Shown here piece after piece: positions 8,698-17,926 of a stretch of DNA of 54,595 nucleotides (within the stretch, counting starts at the first letter, position 1; every line of letters begins with the position of its first letter). A model generated the notes under the pieces. It was given only the letters and a program-made list of their open reading frames with translations, was not told the DNA's origin and searched no databases. The DNA lies in the NCBI GenBank assembly GCA_031285165.1, contig JAITWR010000027.1:1-54595 (forward strand), written 5' to 3'. Position numbers and translations under genes: made by a program. The DNA is from Novosphingobium sp. Its GTDB lineage: Bacteria > Pseudomonadota > Alphaproteobacteria > Sphingomonadales > Sphingomonadaceae.

Positions 8698-8793
8698 GTC
8701 ACCCTGAACTTGTTTCAGGGTCCATGGTGCCGCCAACCCGGCGGCCTCAGGTGTAGAACTGCCCGATGGACCCTGAAACAAGTTCAGGGTGAC
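8698..8793. repeat. 28-bp perfect inverted repeat, sphingomonad intergenic element
   Basis: The arms at 8698-8725 (ACCCTGAACTTGTTTCAGGG within it) and 8766-8793 (CCCTGAAACAAGTTCAGGGT within it) are exact complements over 28 bases. The 40-base loop carries its own small hairpin, CCGCC/GGCGG. Each arm is also palindrome-like (CCCTGAA/TTCAGGG). I recall this motif as a common intergenic repeat in sphingomonads. It begins exactly where the CCTTCTT array stops. Confidence 0.9.
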
Positions 8794-8885
8794 GATGAGG
8801 GTGACGGTTAAGGGAAACGGGGAGCGGAAAGAACGGGGACGGCGCAGGGAGGCCAACATCGCAAGGGGAGTCGGACAAACGAAAA

Positions 8886-8905
8886 GGGGCGGATCGCTCC
8901 GCCCC
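8886..8905 (-). terminator. Terminator of the tonB-exbBDD operon
   Basis: GGGGCGGA (8886-8893) pairs with TCCGCCCC (8898-8905) around a 4-base loop. Read on the reverse strand the stem is followed by TTTTCG. It lies 47 bases after the last exbD stop. Confidence 0.7.
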
Positions 8906-8952
8906 CCTTGCGTGTTTTTCGGCCGCGTGTTTGCCAGCCGGACGGCGGGAAG

Positions 8953-9399
8953 CTACTGCCCCGCCGCCTTGCCGAATTCCGCGAACTGCTCGTTGCCGAC
9001 GAAGCCGAACTTGGTGACTTTCGAGCCCTTGATGATGTTCAGCACCTTGGCCGAAAGATCGTAGCTGGCGTCCTGATCGGGCTGGAACTGCAATTCCGGC
9101 TCGGGCTGCATCGTCAGCGTCGTCTTCAGGTTCGTAACCAGTTGCCCGCCCGTGAGCGGCTGGGCGTTCCACAGGATCTGGCCGTCGCGCGTGAGCGTCA
9201 CCTTGTTGACGACCGGCTTGACCAGCGGCGGCGGCGGATCGTTGGGATTGGGAACCGGCAGATCGATGTCCGTCGAGTGGGTCGCGACCGGGATGGTGAT
9301 GATGAACATGATGAGAAGCACGAGCATGACGTCGATCAGCGGCGTCGTGTTCATCTCCATCATCGGCGAGCCATCGTCCTTGCCGCCTGACATTGCCAT
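8953..9399 (-). CDS. exbD: ExbD/TolR-family energy transducer, second copy
   Basis: A 148-residue protein with one N-terminal membrane helix (about 19-41, PLIDVMLVLLIMFIIT) that contains the protonatable Asp of the ExbD channel, followed by a periplasmic domain. It works with ExbB to turn the proton gradient into motion of TonB at the inner membrane. AGGAG lies nine bases before the ATG. It is the last gene of tonB-exbB-exbD-exbD. The periplasmic part begins with a Pro-rich linker (PNPNDPPPP) and differs clearly from the copy upstream, so the pair is not a recent duplication. Confidence 0.9.
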   Translation of the reverse strand: MAMSGGKDDGSPMMEMNTTPLIDVMLVLLIMFIITIPVATHSTDIDLPVPNPNDPPPPLVKPVVNKVTLTRDGQILWNAQPLTGGQLVTNLKTTLTMQPEPELQFQPDQDASYDLSAKVLNIIKGSKVTKFGFVGNEQFAEFGKAAGQ

Positions 9400-9432
9400 G
9401 GGAAACTACTCCTGCGTTACGGGCCGGCGCGC

Positions 9433-9966
9433 TTACGAGGCGCTCGGGTCGATCGGGTTGGAGATGAAGCCGACCGTCGGATAGCCGGAAATCTGGACAT
9501 TGTAGATCGCACCGGCAACGCAGCGCCACGGGGCGTTCACGTCACCGCGGATATGCACCTGGGGCACCTTGTCCGGGTTGGCTTTCAGCGCCTCGGGGCC
9601 GCCCTCGCGCTTGACGATGGCGTCCAGCCGCTTGAATGCCTTATCGCGCAGTTCCTCCGCCGTTACCGGGGTGATATTGTTGAAATAGACGCGGCATTCG
9701 CCATAGCGCGATGCACCTTCGAAACCCGGATCGCCCGCGCTGCGGCCGGCCTGGTCGGTGGTGCTGACCGTCAGCAGCAGGTTTTCGACCTTGTCCTTCG
9801 ATTCCTGCGAGACGATGATCGGAATCTTGAGCTTCTCGATCGTCTGGATCGCGACCGGAACCGCGATGAGGAAGATGATCAGCAGCACCAGCATCACGTC
9901 GACGAGCGGCGTGGTGTTGATGTCGGACATCGGGGTTTCGTCCCCGCCGCCTACTGCAACTGCCAT
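9433..9966 (-). CDS. exbD: ExbD/TolR-family energy transducer, first copy
   Basis: A 177-residue protein with the same topology as its neighbour: a short cytoplasmic N-terminus ending TPMSDINTTPLVDVML, then one membrane helix with the essential Asp, then a periplasmic domain of about 130 residues. The periplasmic part carries two Cys (ECRVYF and WRCVAG) that could form a disulfide; the other copy has none. It lies 33 bases upstream of the second exbD and 118 bases after exbB. Confidence 0.9.
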   Translation of the reverse strand: MAVAVGGGDETPMSDINTTPLVDVMLVLLIIFLIAVPVAIQTIEKLKIPIIVSQESKDKVENLLLTVSTTDQAGRSAGDPGFEGASRYGECRVYFNNITPVTAEELRDKAFKRLDAIVKREGGPEALKANPDKVPQVHIRGDVNAPWRCVAGAIYNVQISGYPTVGFISNPIDPSAS

Positions 9967-10084
9967 AGTAAGATCCTATCCTAGCATTCTGTCCCGAAAG
10001 GGCGGCAGGCCCGCATGCCGCAACCTGCCGCTTCCGGTTTCCGCGGAAAGGGCGGCGGTTCCTGCCCGCCGCCGGTCCCGCAGA

Positions 10085-10873
10085 TCAGGGCTTCGTCGCG
10101 GCGGGCGCGGCCGGCTTGGCAGCAGCCGGAGCGGCCGGCGCAGCCTTGGCGGCCGGCGCGGCGGCCACGGCGGGCCTTACGGCGCCCTTCGAGTTGATAT
10201 TGGCCAGCACGTCGGTCGAGAAGCCCGAAAGCTGTTCGGCGATGCGCTTGTTGCGCGATTGCAGGTAGTTGTAGGCAAGCACGGCCGGGACGGCCACGAG
10301 CAGGCCGAGCGCGGTCATGATCAGGGCCTCACCAACCGGGCCGGCGACCTTGTCGATCGAGGCCGAGCCGGCGATGCCGATGTTGATCAGCGCGCGATAG
10401 ATGCCGACGACGGTGCCGAACAGGCCGATGAACGGCGCGGTGGCGCCGACAGTGGCAAGGAACGGCAGGCCGGCGGCGAGACGGGCGTTGATCGAGGATT
10501 CCGAGCGGGCCAGCGAACCGTGCAGCCAGTCATGGGCTTCCATGCTGTCGGTCATCTTGGAATGCTGGTCCTCGGCGACGAGGCCGTCATCGACGATCTG
10601 GCGCCAGGCGCTGTTCTTGTCGAGCTTGTTGGCGCCTTCGCGCAGCGTGGCGCTGCGCCAGAAAGTGCCTTGCAGACCATTGCCCTGGCGCATGATCTTC
10701 GACTGTTCGAACCATTTGGTGAACAGGATGTAGAACGAGCCGAACGACATGATGCCGAGGATGGTGACGGTGGCATAGGCGATGAAGCCGCCCTGCTGGA
10801 GAGCTTCGGCAAAGCCGAACCTGTTCTGCGGCGCCGCCTGTGCAGCATCGGCGAGAAGATTGATGATAAGCAT
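10085..10873 (-). CDS. exbB: ExbB, MotA/TolQ/ExbB proton channel subunit
   Basis: A 262-residue inner-membrane protein. A first helix lies near residues 25-55. The large cytoplasmic region ends with the ExbB core ATVGATAPFIGLFGTVVGIYRAL, and the third helix is EALIMTALGLLVAVPAVLAYNYL. The C-terminus has a low-complexity Ala/Pro/Lys tail (AAPAAPAAAKPAAP), longer than in E. coli ExbB. It forms the stator pentamer around ExbD. It lies between tonB and the two exbD genes; the intergenic gaps on both sides hold GC hairpins that may adjust relative expression. Confidence 0.92.
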   Translation of the reverse strand: MLIINLLADAAQAAPQNRFGFAEALQQGGFIAYATVTILGIMSFGSFYILFTKWFEQSKIMRQGNGLQGTFWRSATLREGANKLDKNSAWRQIVDDGLVAEDQHSKMTDSMEAHDWLHGSLARSESSINARLAAGLPFLATVGATAPFIGLFGTVVGIYRALINIGIAGSASIDKVAGPVGEALIMTALGLLVAVPAVLAYNYLQSRNKRIAEQLSGFSTDVLANINSKGAVRPAVAAAPAAKAAPAAPAAAKPAAPAATKP

Positions 10874-10943
10874 GCGATGGTCCTCTCAAAGATATGGAGA
10901 ATAGAGTGGTCCGCGCCGGCGGCAGGCCGGCGCGATCAGGCAA

Positions 10944-11597
10944 TCAGTCCTTCGGAATCTGCCAGCGGATCCGGTTCGAGTAGCTCCCCGAGGTCGGGTT
11001 GCCCTCACCGTCGGTTGCCGGCGTGAAGCGGGCACGGCGGCGCACGTTTTCGCAGGTTGCCGCGTCGAGATCGGCATGGCCGCTGGAACTGGTGACGTCG
11101 CAATCCGTGACGCGCCCGTCGGGACCGACGGTGACACGGAACCCGGTCGTCCCCGAACGCTCTTCACGCAGGGCGCGCGCCGGATAGTCGTTGGTCGTCG
11201 CCCAGTTGGCGGGACTGCCTTTCGGCACGGCAGCTTTCGGCGTGAAGCGCGGCGGCGGCGGCGCGGACGGCGGCGGCGGCAGGATGACCGGCGGCGGAGC
11301 CGGCGGCGGCGGCGCGTCAACCACCGTCACAGGCGGCGGCGGCGCCAGGTTGATCTTCGGCGGCGGCGCCACGATCGGCGGCGGCGGCAGCTTCTCCGTC
11401 TGCGGAGGCGGCGGCGGCGGCTCTTCCTTCTTGACTTCCTCCTTCACGTCCACGGTGGTCACTTTCTGGATGACCTTCTTGGCCGCTTCGAAGGCGAGCC
11501 CCGTGACGAGAGCATAGATTACAACAACATGGATTAGGGCAACGATGATCAACGCAGTAATACGATTACCGCTCATCTTTTGGTCAGCGTAAGCCAT
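10944..11597 (-). CDS. tonB: TonB energy transducer
   Basis: A 217-residue protein with an N-terminal inner-membrane anchor (about 12-34, RITALIIVALIHVVVIYALV) holding the conserved His. A long Pro/Lys/Glu periplasmic spacer (about 57-120, with several runs of five or six Pro) follows. The globular C-terminal TonB domain includes YPARALREERSG and the GRVTDC strand. It links the ExbBD motor to TonB-dependent outer-membrane receptors, which are numerous in sphingomonads. It is the first gene of the operon. GGAG lies 12 bases before the ATG. No receptor gene and no clear Fur box is seen here. Confidence 0.93.
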   Translation of the reverse strand: MAYADQKMSGNRITALIIVALIHVVVIYALVTGLAFEAAKKVIQKVTTVDVKEEVKKEEPPPPPPQTEKLPPPPIVAPPPKINLAPPPPVTVVDAPPPPAPPPVILPPPPSAPPPPRFTPKAAVPKGSPANWATTNDYPARALREERSGTTGFRVTVGPDGRVTDCDVTSSSGHADLDAATCENVRRRARFTPATDGEGNPTSGSYSNRIRWQIPKD

Positions 11598-11941
11598 TCC
11601 GACGCATCACTCCATAACAATGCCCCGGAAGTGATCCGAGGCGACCACAGGGCGCACCCGCAGGCACGGCCCATGCCAAGTCTTAATGTCACCACCCCTG
11701 CGGTCGTCCGTTTCCCCTCTCGGAGCCGCGGCGCCCGATCAGGCGAACGCATGGGCCTTTTTTGTTTTTGCCCTGATTTCGGCCTAGCTTTAGCTTCGTT
11801 GCCGGACCCGCGCAACGCCTTATCCGCCTGTCCAAAAGGTTAAGGCGGGATTCACGCGGGCTGGGCTGGAAGACTGCGGGAAATCGGCTATGCCGCAAGT
11901 GCCGGCCGGCAGGAAAACCGGGAAATTTCGGGAGTTCGACC
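11598..11941. other. Divergent intergenic region tonB / exported protein
   Basis: 344 bases with no supported gene. It should hold the tonB promoter on the reverse strand and the promoter of the gene at 11942 on the forward strand. A T-rich run follows GCATGGGCC near 11750-11770. I could not assign a convincing -35/-10 pair or Fur site by eye. Confidence 0.4.
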
Positions 11942-12811
11942 GTGATACATCCAGCCAGGCGCTTCGCCGGAAAGATTCTGATGACAGCGGCCGCGCTGGC
12001 CGTCGCGCCGCATGGCGCACCGCTGCACGCGGCTGCGCCGGGCGGTGCGCCGGCCGCGCCGGGCTATGCCGATCTCGCCGATCTGGCCGATTCGGCGCGG
12101 CTGGTGGTGCTGGCCGAAGTGCGCAAGGCGGCGCCCGTCGAAGCGGAGCGGGCGCCGGGCGTCCGGCTGGGCTGGGGGCGCTTCTATATGGAAGCGCGCA
12201 CCCGCACGCTGATTGCCGGCAATGCCCCGCTGGGCGAGGCGATCCGCTATCTCGCCGACATGCCGCTCGATGAACGCGGCAAGCCCCCCCCGATGAAGAA
12301 CCGGCAAGTGCTGCTGTTCGCGCGGGCAACGCAGGGCCAGGCCGGCGACCTGCAACTGGCCGCGCCCGATGCGCAAGTGCCGTGGGATGCCGGCACCGAG
12401 ACCCGGCTGCGCGCGATTCTGGCCGCACTCGTCGCGCCCGACGCGCCGAAGAAAGTGACCGGAGTGCGCGAGGCGATCCATGTTCCGGGCAATCTGGCGG
12501 GCGAAGGCGAAACCCAGTTCTTCCTCGACACCGCCGACCAGTCGGCCGCGGCGATCACCGTGCAGCATCGGCCGGACGGCCCGGCGGCCTGGGGCGTTTC
12601 CTTTTCCGAAGTCGCGGCCGCGGCGGACAACGCGCCGCAGCGCGACACGCTGCCCTGGTATCGCCTCGCCTGCTTTCTGCCCGGAAGGCTGCCGGCCGAT
12701 GCCGATCTGTCCGGAACGCCGGAAAACAAGGCCCAGGCCCAGGCCGACTATCGCCTGGTGCTGGACCAGCTCGGCCCCTGCATTCGCAGCCGGGTCTATA
12801 AGGCGCCCTGA
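11942..12811 (+). CDS. Exported protein of unknown function
   Basis: A 289-residue protein with a signal sequence (MTAAALAVAPHGAPLHAAA, about residues 14-32). The GTG start at 11942 is supported by GGGAG seven bases upstream; an ATG at codon 14 is the alternative. Visible segments are a repeated ADLADLADSARLVVLAEV near the mature N-terminus, a strand-rich middle (NRQVLLFARAT), and two Cys near the C-terminus (LACFLPG and GPCIRS) that could pair in the periplasm. I recognise no domain. It is transcribed toward hom, 58 bases away, so co-transcription is possible. Confidence 0.7.
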   Translation: MIHPARRFAGKILMTAAALAVAPHGAPLHAAAPGGAPAAPGYADLADLADSARLVVLAEVRKAAPVEAERAPGVRLGWGRFYMEARTRTLIAGNAPLGEAIRYLADMPLDERGKPPPMKNRQVLLFARATQGQAGDLQLAAPDAQVPWDAGTETRLRAILAALVAPDAPKKVTGVREAIHVPGNLAGEGETQFFLDTADQSAAAITVQHRPDGPAAWGVSFSEVAAAADNAPQRDTLPWYRLACFLPGRLPADADLSGTPENKAQAQADYRLVLDQLGPCIRSRVYKAP

Positions 12812-12869
12812 GAAGGCTCTGGCCTTTGATCCGGCGCTGGCCTAGGGCGCGCTGCCGAAAGGGAGCTTT

Positions 12870-14204
12870 ATGGCCGAACCGCTACGCATCGCCCTCGCAG
12901 GCATCGGGACCGTCGGGGCCGGTGTCATCCGCCTGATCGAAACCAACGGCGCGCTGATCACGCGCCGGGCGGGCCGGCCGATCGCGATCACCGCGGTCAG
13001 CGCGCGTGACCGCGGCAAGGACCGCGGCGTCGACATTTCCGGCTATGGCTGGGAAGACGACATGACCGCGATGGCCGCGCGCGGCGATGTCGATGCGGTG
13101 GTCGAACTGGTCGGGGGCGCCGACGGCCCAGCGCTGACTCTGGCGCGCAATGCGATCGCGCATGGCAAGTCGCTGGTCACTGCCAACAAGGCGATGATTG
13201 CGCACCACGGCCTCGAACTGGCCGCGCTGTCCGAGCAGGCTCGCGTCGCGCTGAAATTCGAAGCGGCGGTGGCGGGCGGCATCCCGGTGATCAAAGGGCT
13301 GCGCGAAGGCGCCGCGGCGAACAGGATCGAGCGGCTTTACGGCATTCTCAACGGCACCTGCAATTTCATCCTCTCGGCGATGGAGGACACCGGCCGCGAT
13401 TTCGCCGATGTCCTCGCCGAAGCGCAGGCCAGGGGCTATGCCGAGGCCGATCCCGGCTTCGACATCGAAGGCACCGACGCGGCGCACAAGCTGGCGATTC
13501 TTTCGGCAATCGCTTTCGGCACGCGGATCGATTTCGCCTCGGTCGATACTGCCGGCATCACCCGCATCCAGGCGGCGGACATCGCGCAGGCCGGCACGCT
13601 GGGCTATGTCATCCGCCTGATCGGTATCGCCGAAGTCGACAGTTTCGACGAGAACGGGGCAGGCGGCACCCGCCGCCTGTTCCAGCGCGTCCAGCCGCAT
13701 CTCGTGCCTTGCGGCCACCCGCTCGCGCATGTCGACGGCGCCACCAACGCGGTCGTCGCCGAAGGCAATTTCGCCGGACGATTGCTGTTTCAGGGCGCCG
13801 GCGCCGGCGACGGGCCGACCGCAAGCGCGGTGGTTGCCGACCTCATCGACATCGCCCGCGGCGACCTGGGGGGCGAAGCGGGGGCGCCTTTCTCGATCCC
13901 GGTGGCCGAGATGGAAACGATGGCGCCGGCGCCTTCGGGCCATCGCCGCAGCCGCGCCTATATCCGCTTCACCGTTGCCGACCGCCCCGGCGTGCTTGCC
14001 GAGATCACTGCCGCCATGCGCGATGCGGGGGTTTCGATCGAAAGCCTGATCCAGCGGGGCCGGGCCGAGGAAGGCGGCGATGTCATGGTTGCGATAGTGA
14101 CGCACGACGGCCCCGAGGTGGGCGTGCGCCGGGCGCTCGCGCTGCTCGAAGGCTCGGCCAGCCTCTCCGAAGCGCCGCTGGTGATGCAGATTCTGGGCGA
14201 GTGA
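12870..14204 (+). CDS. hom: Homoserine dehydrogenase
   Basis: A 444-residue cytoplasmic oxidoreductase that reduces aspartate semialdehyde to homoserine for threonine and methionine synthesis. The NAD(P)-binding loop is GIGTVGAG (11-18). ANKAMIA, LNGTCNFIL and EADPGFDIEGTDAAHK are the catalytic homoserine dehydrogenase segments, with the active-site Lys in the last. A C-terminal ACT domain (about 358-440, beginning YIRFTVADRPGVLAEI) is the usual site of threonine feedback. AAGGGAG precedes the ATG. glpX follows 125 bases downstream, probably in the same transcript. Confidence 0.96.
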   Translation: MAEPLRIALAGIGTVGAGVIRLIETNGALITRRAGRPIAITAVSARDRGKDRGVDISGYGWEDDMTAMAARGDVDAVVELVGGADGPALTLARNAIAHGKSLVTANKAMIAHHGLELAALSEQARVALKFEAAVAGGIPVIKGLREGAAANRIERLYGILNGTCNFILSAMEDTGRDFADVLAEAQARGYAEADPGFDIEGTDAAHKLAILSAIAFGTRIDFASVDTAGITRIQAADIAQAGTLGYVIRLIGIAEVDSFDENGAGGTRRLFQRVQPHLVPCGHPLAHVDGATNAVVAEGNFAGRLLFQGAGAGDGPTASAVVADLIDIARGDLGGEAGAPFSIPVAEMETMAPAPSGHRRSRAYIRFTVADRPGVLAEITAAMRDAGVSIESLIQRGRAEEGGDVMVAIVTHDGPEVGVRRALALLEGSASLSEAPLVMQILGE

Positions 14205-14329
14205 CCGCTTGCTCGGCGCCGGGCCAGCAACTTCGTCCGGGCAATCTCGACAAGCGCCGCACTGCCGCCTAGAGCCTGTCCCGCGCGTGTGCGCCATATT
14301 GAGCCATATCGAGAGGAACCGCCGTACCC

Positions 14330-15310
14330 ATGACTGCCACTCCCGCCAGCAAAATGCTCGACCGCGTCCTCGTGCTCGAAATGGTGCGAGTCACCGAAGC
14401 GGCGGCGATCGGCGCATCGAAGCTGATCGGCCGCGGCGACGAGAAAGCCGCCGACCACGCCGCCGTCGAGGCGATGCGCGCGGCATTGAACGAGCTTTAC
14501 ATGGACGGCACCGTCGTCATCGGCGAGGGTGAGCGCGACGAGGCGCCGATGCTCTTCATCGGTGAAAAGGTCGGCGCCGCGCAGGGCACAGGCCCCAAAA
14601 TCGACATTGCGCTCGACCCGCTCGAAGGCACGACGATCACCGCCAAGGCCGGTCCCAACGCGCTGGCGGTGCTGGCGATCGCCGAGGAAGGCTGCCTGCT
14701 CAACGCACCCGACGTTTACATGGACAAGCTTGCGGTCGGTCCCGGCTATCCCGAAGGCGTCATCGATCTCGCCAGGTCGCCGACCGAGAACGTCAGGGCG
14801 GTTGCCGCTGCCAAGGGCGTCCAGCCCGACGAAATCATCGTCTGCGTGCTCGACCGTCCGCGTCATGCCGATCTCATCGCCGAACTGCGCGGCATCGGCT
14901 GCGGTATCCAGTTGATTCCCGACGGCGACGTTGCCGGCGTGATCGCCACGACCGACGAGGACACCACGATCGATCTCTACATGGGTTCGGGCGGCGCCCC
15001 CGAAGGCGTGCTCGCGGCCGCGGCGCTGCGCTGCGTCGGCGGCCAGTTCAACGGCCGGCTCCTGTTCCGCAACGACGACGAGCGCGCCCGCGCGCGCCGC
15101 TGGGGCATCGAGGATCTGAACCGCATCTACAAGCTGGAGGATCTCGCCAGGGGGGACTGCATCTTCGCCGCGACGGGCGTGACCGACGGCTCGCTGCTCC
15201 AGGGCGTCAAGCGTCTCAGGGGCGGTGCCGTCACTACGGAAAGCGTGGTCATGCGTGCGTCCTCGGGCACTGTCCGCTGGGTCAGGGGTGAACATCGCAA
15301 GGCCTGGTGA
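14330..15310 (+). CDS. glpX: Class II fructose-1,6-bisphosphatase
   Basis: A 326-residue GlpX-type phosphatase that makes fructose 6-phosphate in gluconeogenesis. Metal-binding and catalytic segments are [14 protein letters not shown] and [33 protein letters not shown] is the C-terminal substrate-binding stretch. GAGAGGAAC lies before the ATG. The hom-glpX order is, as I recall, common in sphingomonads. With fba, pgk, gap and tpiA also in this window, much of lower gluconeogenesis is represented. Some alphaproteobacterial GlpX enzymes also act on sedoheptulose bisphosphate, which cannot be judged here. Confidence 0.95.
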   Translation: MTATPASKMLDRVLVLEMVRVTEAAAIGASKLIGRGDEKAADHAAVEAMRAALNELYMDGTVVIGEGERDEAPMLFIGEKVGAAQGTGPKIDIALDPLEGTTITAKAGPNALAVLAIAEEGCLLNAPDVYMDKLAVGPGYPEGVIDLARSPTENVRAVAAAKGVQPDEIIVCVLDRPRHADLIAELRGIGCGIQLIPDGDVAGVIATTDEDTTIDLYMGSGGAPEGVLAAAALRCVGGQFNGRLLFRNDDERARARRWGIEDLNRIYKLEDLARGDCIFAATGVTDGSLLQGVKRLRGGAVTTESVVMRASSGTVRWVRGEHRKAW

Positions 15311-15414
15311 GCGCCGATTTTCCGCACCTGCGAAATATTGCAATTCCGCGACGCTCGGCTAGAGGCTGCGGCGGCAGCACCCGGAACCGTCCGGGCGGGA
15401 AAGGGCAGCGCGCA

Positions 15415-16350
<936 letters not shown>

Positions 16351-16379
16351 CCTTGCGCCAGAACGGTTGACGCAGAAAC

Positions 16380-16413
16380 GGGAGGGGCCGTTCCGTTGGG
16401 AACGGCCCCTCCC
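16380..16413. terminator. 15-bp hairpin between convergent prs and carD
   Basis: GGGAGGGGCCGTTCC and GGAACGGCCCCTCCC form a perfect 15-bp stem with a GTTG loop. Neither side has a strong T-tract (GTTTCTG on the reverse strand), so it may act as a bidirectional terminator or a 3'-end stabilising hairpin. Confidence 0.6.
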
Positions 16414-16471
16414 GGCGATCGGTGGCACCGGCCCGCAATCCGCTCCCTGGCGAATTGCGCGAAACAGCCTT

Positions 16472-17011
16472 TCAGGCCGTGGCCGCCGCGGCCGTTTCGT
16501 AATACTTCGGCGCATGCTCGTTGAGGATCGCCAGGATCTTCTGGAGCGCGGCCGGCTCGTCGGTCTTTTCCATCGCCGCAAGCTCACGCGCGAGGCGCGA
16601 CGAGGCGGCTTCGAAGATCTGCCGCTCGGAATAGCTCTGCTCGGGCTGGTCGTCGGCGCGGAACAGATCGCGCGTCACCTCGGCAATCGAGACGAGATCG
16701 CCCGAATTGATCTTGGCCTCGTATTCCTGGGCACGGCGGGACCACATGGTCCGCTTGACCTTGGGTTTGCCCTTGAGCGTGTCGAGCGCCTCGCGCAGCG
16801 TCTTGTCCGAGGACAGCTTGCGCATGCCGATCGCCTCGACCTTGTTTACTGGGACGCGGAGCGTCATCCGCTCCTTCTCGAAACGCAGCACGTAAAGCTC
16901 GAGCTGCATGCCGGCGATTTCCTGATTCTGCAGCTCGATGACCCGACCTACACCGTGCTTCGGATAAACAACGTAATCACCAACGTCGAAGGCGTTAGCC
17001 TTGGCTCCCAT
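16472..17011 (-). CDS. carD: CarD-family transcription regulator
   Basis: A 179-residue protein with an N-terminal Tudor-like RNA-polymerase-interacting domain (FDVGDYVVYPKHGVGRV, then LRFEKERMTLRVPV). A helical C-terminal DNA-binding domain follows (TMWSRRAQEYEAKINSG and the SYSERQIFEAA helix). CarD proteins bind the RNA polymerase beta subunit and stabilise open promoter complexes, chiefly at housekeeping and rRNA promoters. The C-terminus ends in an Ala-rich tail (ETAAAATA). AAGGA lies nine bases before the ATG. Confidence 0.94.
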   Translation of the reverse strand: MGAKANAFDVGDYVVYPKHGVGRVIELQNQEIAGMQLELYVLRFEKERMTLRVPVNKVEAIGMRKLSSDKTLREALDTLKGKPKVKRTMWSRRAQEYEAKINSGDLVSIAEVTRDLFRADDQPEQSYSERQIFEAASSRLARELAAMEKTDEPAALQKILAILNEHAPKYYETAAAATA

Positions 17012-17319
17012 GTATTATCGTCCTTTCACTTGCAGGGGCGATGCCGAATATGTGCGACCGGCGGAGGAGGCCGGACCGGCGATCCGGCTGCGCGGTCCAA
17101 TGCTCCATCGACCGGGTTTTCGGCCCCGCCTTTCATGATGCCGGCTGCCGTGATGGACAGAATGGCCCCGACAGTCGCAGCCCGCTATAGCATCGCCGCA
17201 ACAAAAATACCAGAGGCGAGAAGCAGGCAGGATTTCCGTGCATGATCGAGGCCGGAACTGCTGCGAACCCTTGCCACCGCCCATGGCGGGCAAACGGCGT
17301 TCGCAGCTTTGCCCTGAAA
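17012..17319. other. Intergenic region between carD and tRNA-Arg
   Basis: 308 bases containing the carD promoter region and the 3' flank of the tRNA gene, both read on the reverse strand. A 92-codon open frame on the reverse strand has no recognisable content. I see no further RNA gene or repeat. Confidence 0.35.
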
Positions 17320-17396
17320 TGGTGCGCCCGACAGGATTCGAACCTGTGGCCCCAAGATTAGGAATCTTGTGCTCTATCCTGCTGAGCTACGGGCGC
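17320..17396 (-). tRNA. tRNA-Arg (anticodon CCU)
   Basis: On the reverse strand the acceptor GCGCCCG pairs with CGGGCGC, followed by A and an encoded CCA. The D arm is GCUC/GAGC. The anticodon arm is CAAGA-UUCCUAA-UCUUG with anticodon CCU (reads AGG), and the T arm is ACAGG-UUCGAAU-CCUGU. Length is 77 with CCA. No integrase or attachment-site duplication is visible beside it. Confidence 0.96.
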
Positions 17397-17444
17397 CCGG
17401 TGGCGGTGTTATACGCAGCCGGGGGCGAGGGCAATCGCCTATGA

Positions 17445-17917
17445 TCAGTTGACTTTATCCGGCGGGGCGATCGGGAAAGGCAGCGGCGCCACGGCGATGC
17501 CTTCCTCGCAGAGCGCCCTGGCCTGATCGAGCGTGGCCTCGCCGTGGATCGTTTCCGCATCACGCTCACCGTAATGCATGGCGCGCGATTCTTCCGCAAA
17601 CCTGTCGCCCACCCAGCGCGAATCCTGAAGCGCCGCGGCCTGCATGGTGGCGAGCGCGTGCATCATCCTGGCCGCTTCGGGCGGCATTGCGCCCTTGCTC
17701 ATCGGCTGCGAAGCCCCGGCCCCGCCGGTGCCGCAGGAATCCGGTTGCCCTTGCGGCCCAGATTGGGCGCCATCGGCGCCTTGATCACATCCGGGGAACC
17801 GCATTCCGGGCAGGACACCAGCCCCCGCTGCTGCTGCGCAGCGAAATCCTGGGACGAGCCGAACCAGCCTTCGAAGCGGTGGCCGTGCGCGCGACATTCG
17901 AGATCGAAAACAATCAT
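17445..17917 (-). pseudogene. DUF1178 family gene, frameshifted
   Basis: The first 55 or so codons (MIVFDLECRAHGHRFEGWFGSS, then FAAQQQRGLVSCPECGS and KAPMAPNLGRKGN) are the start of DUF1178, whose CPxCGS looks like half of a zinc site. The rest (PPEAARMMHALATMQ, DSRWVGDRFAEESRAMHYGERD, APLPFPIAPPDK) is the family C-terminus but in another frame. One missing base in the G-rich stretch near 17705-17750 explains it, and restoring it gives 157 residues, the normal size. It is the third gene of a grxC / hydrolase / DUF1178 run. It may be a real lesion or a sequencing error in a G-run. Function is unknown. Confidence 0.85.
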
Positions 17918-17926
17918 TGCAATTGC

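Noticed and set aside
8641..8793. CRISPR-like array
   Set aside because: The repeats are 7 bp with no spacers, and the 28-bp arms are inverted, not direct; no cas genes are present.
12882..14297. 471-codon frame antisense to hom
   Set aside because: Long antisense frames are common in GC-rich genes; the forward strand has all homoserine dehydrogenase motifs and a ribosome-binding site.
17015..17293. 92-codon reverse-strand frame between carD and tRNA-Arg
   Set aside because: No recognisable motif, no ribosome-binding site, and composition typical of antisense or noncoding GC-rich DNA.
17320..17396. tRNA-Arg as an integration site for an island
   Set aside because: No integrase gene and no duplicated tRNA 3' end is visible in the window; the catabolic island is 9 kb away.
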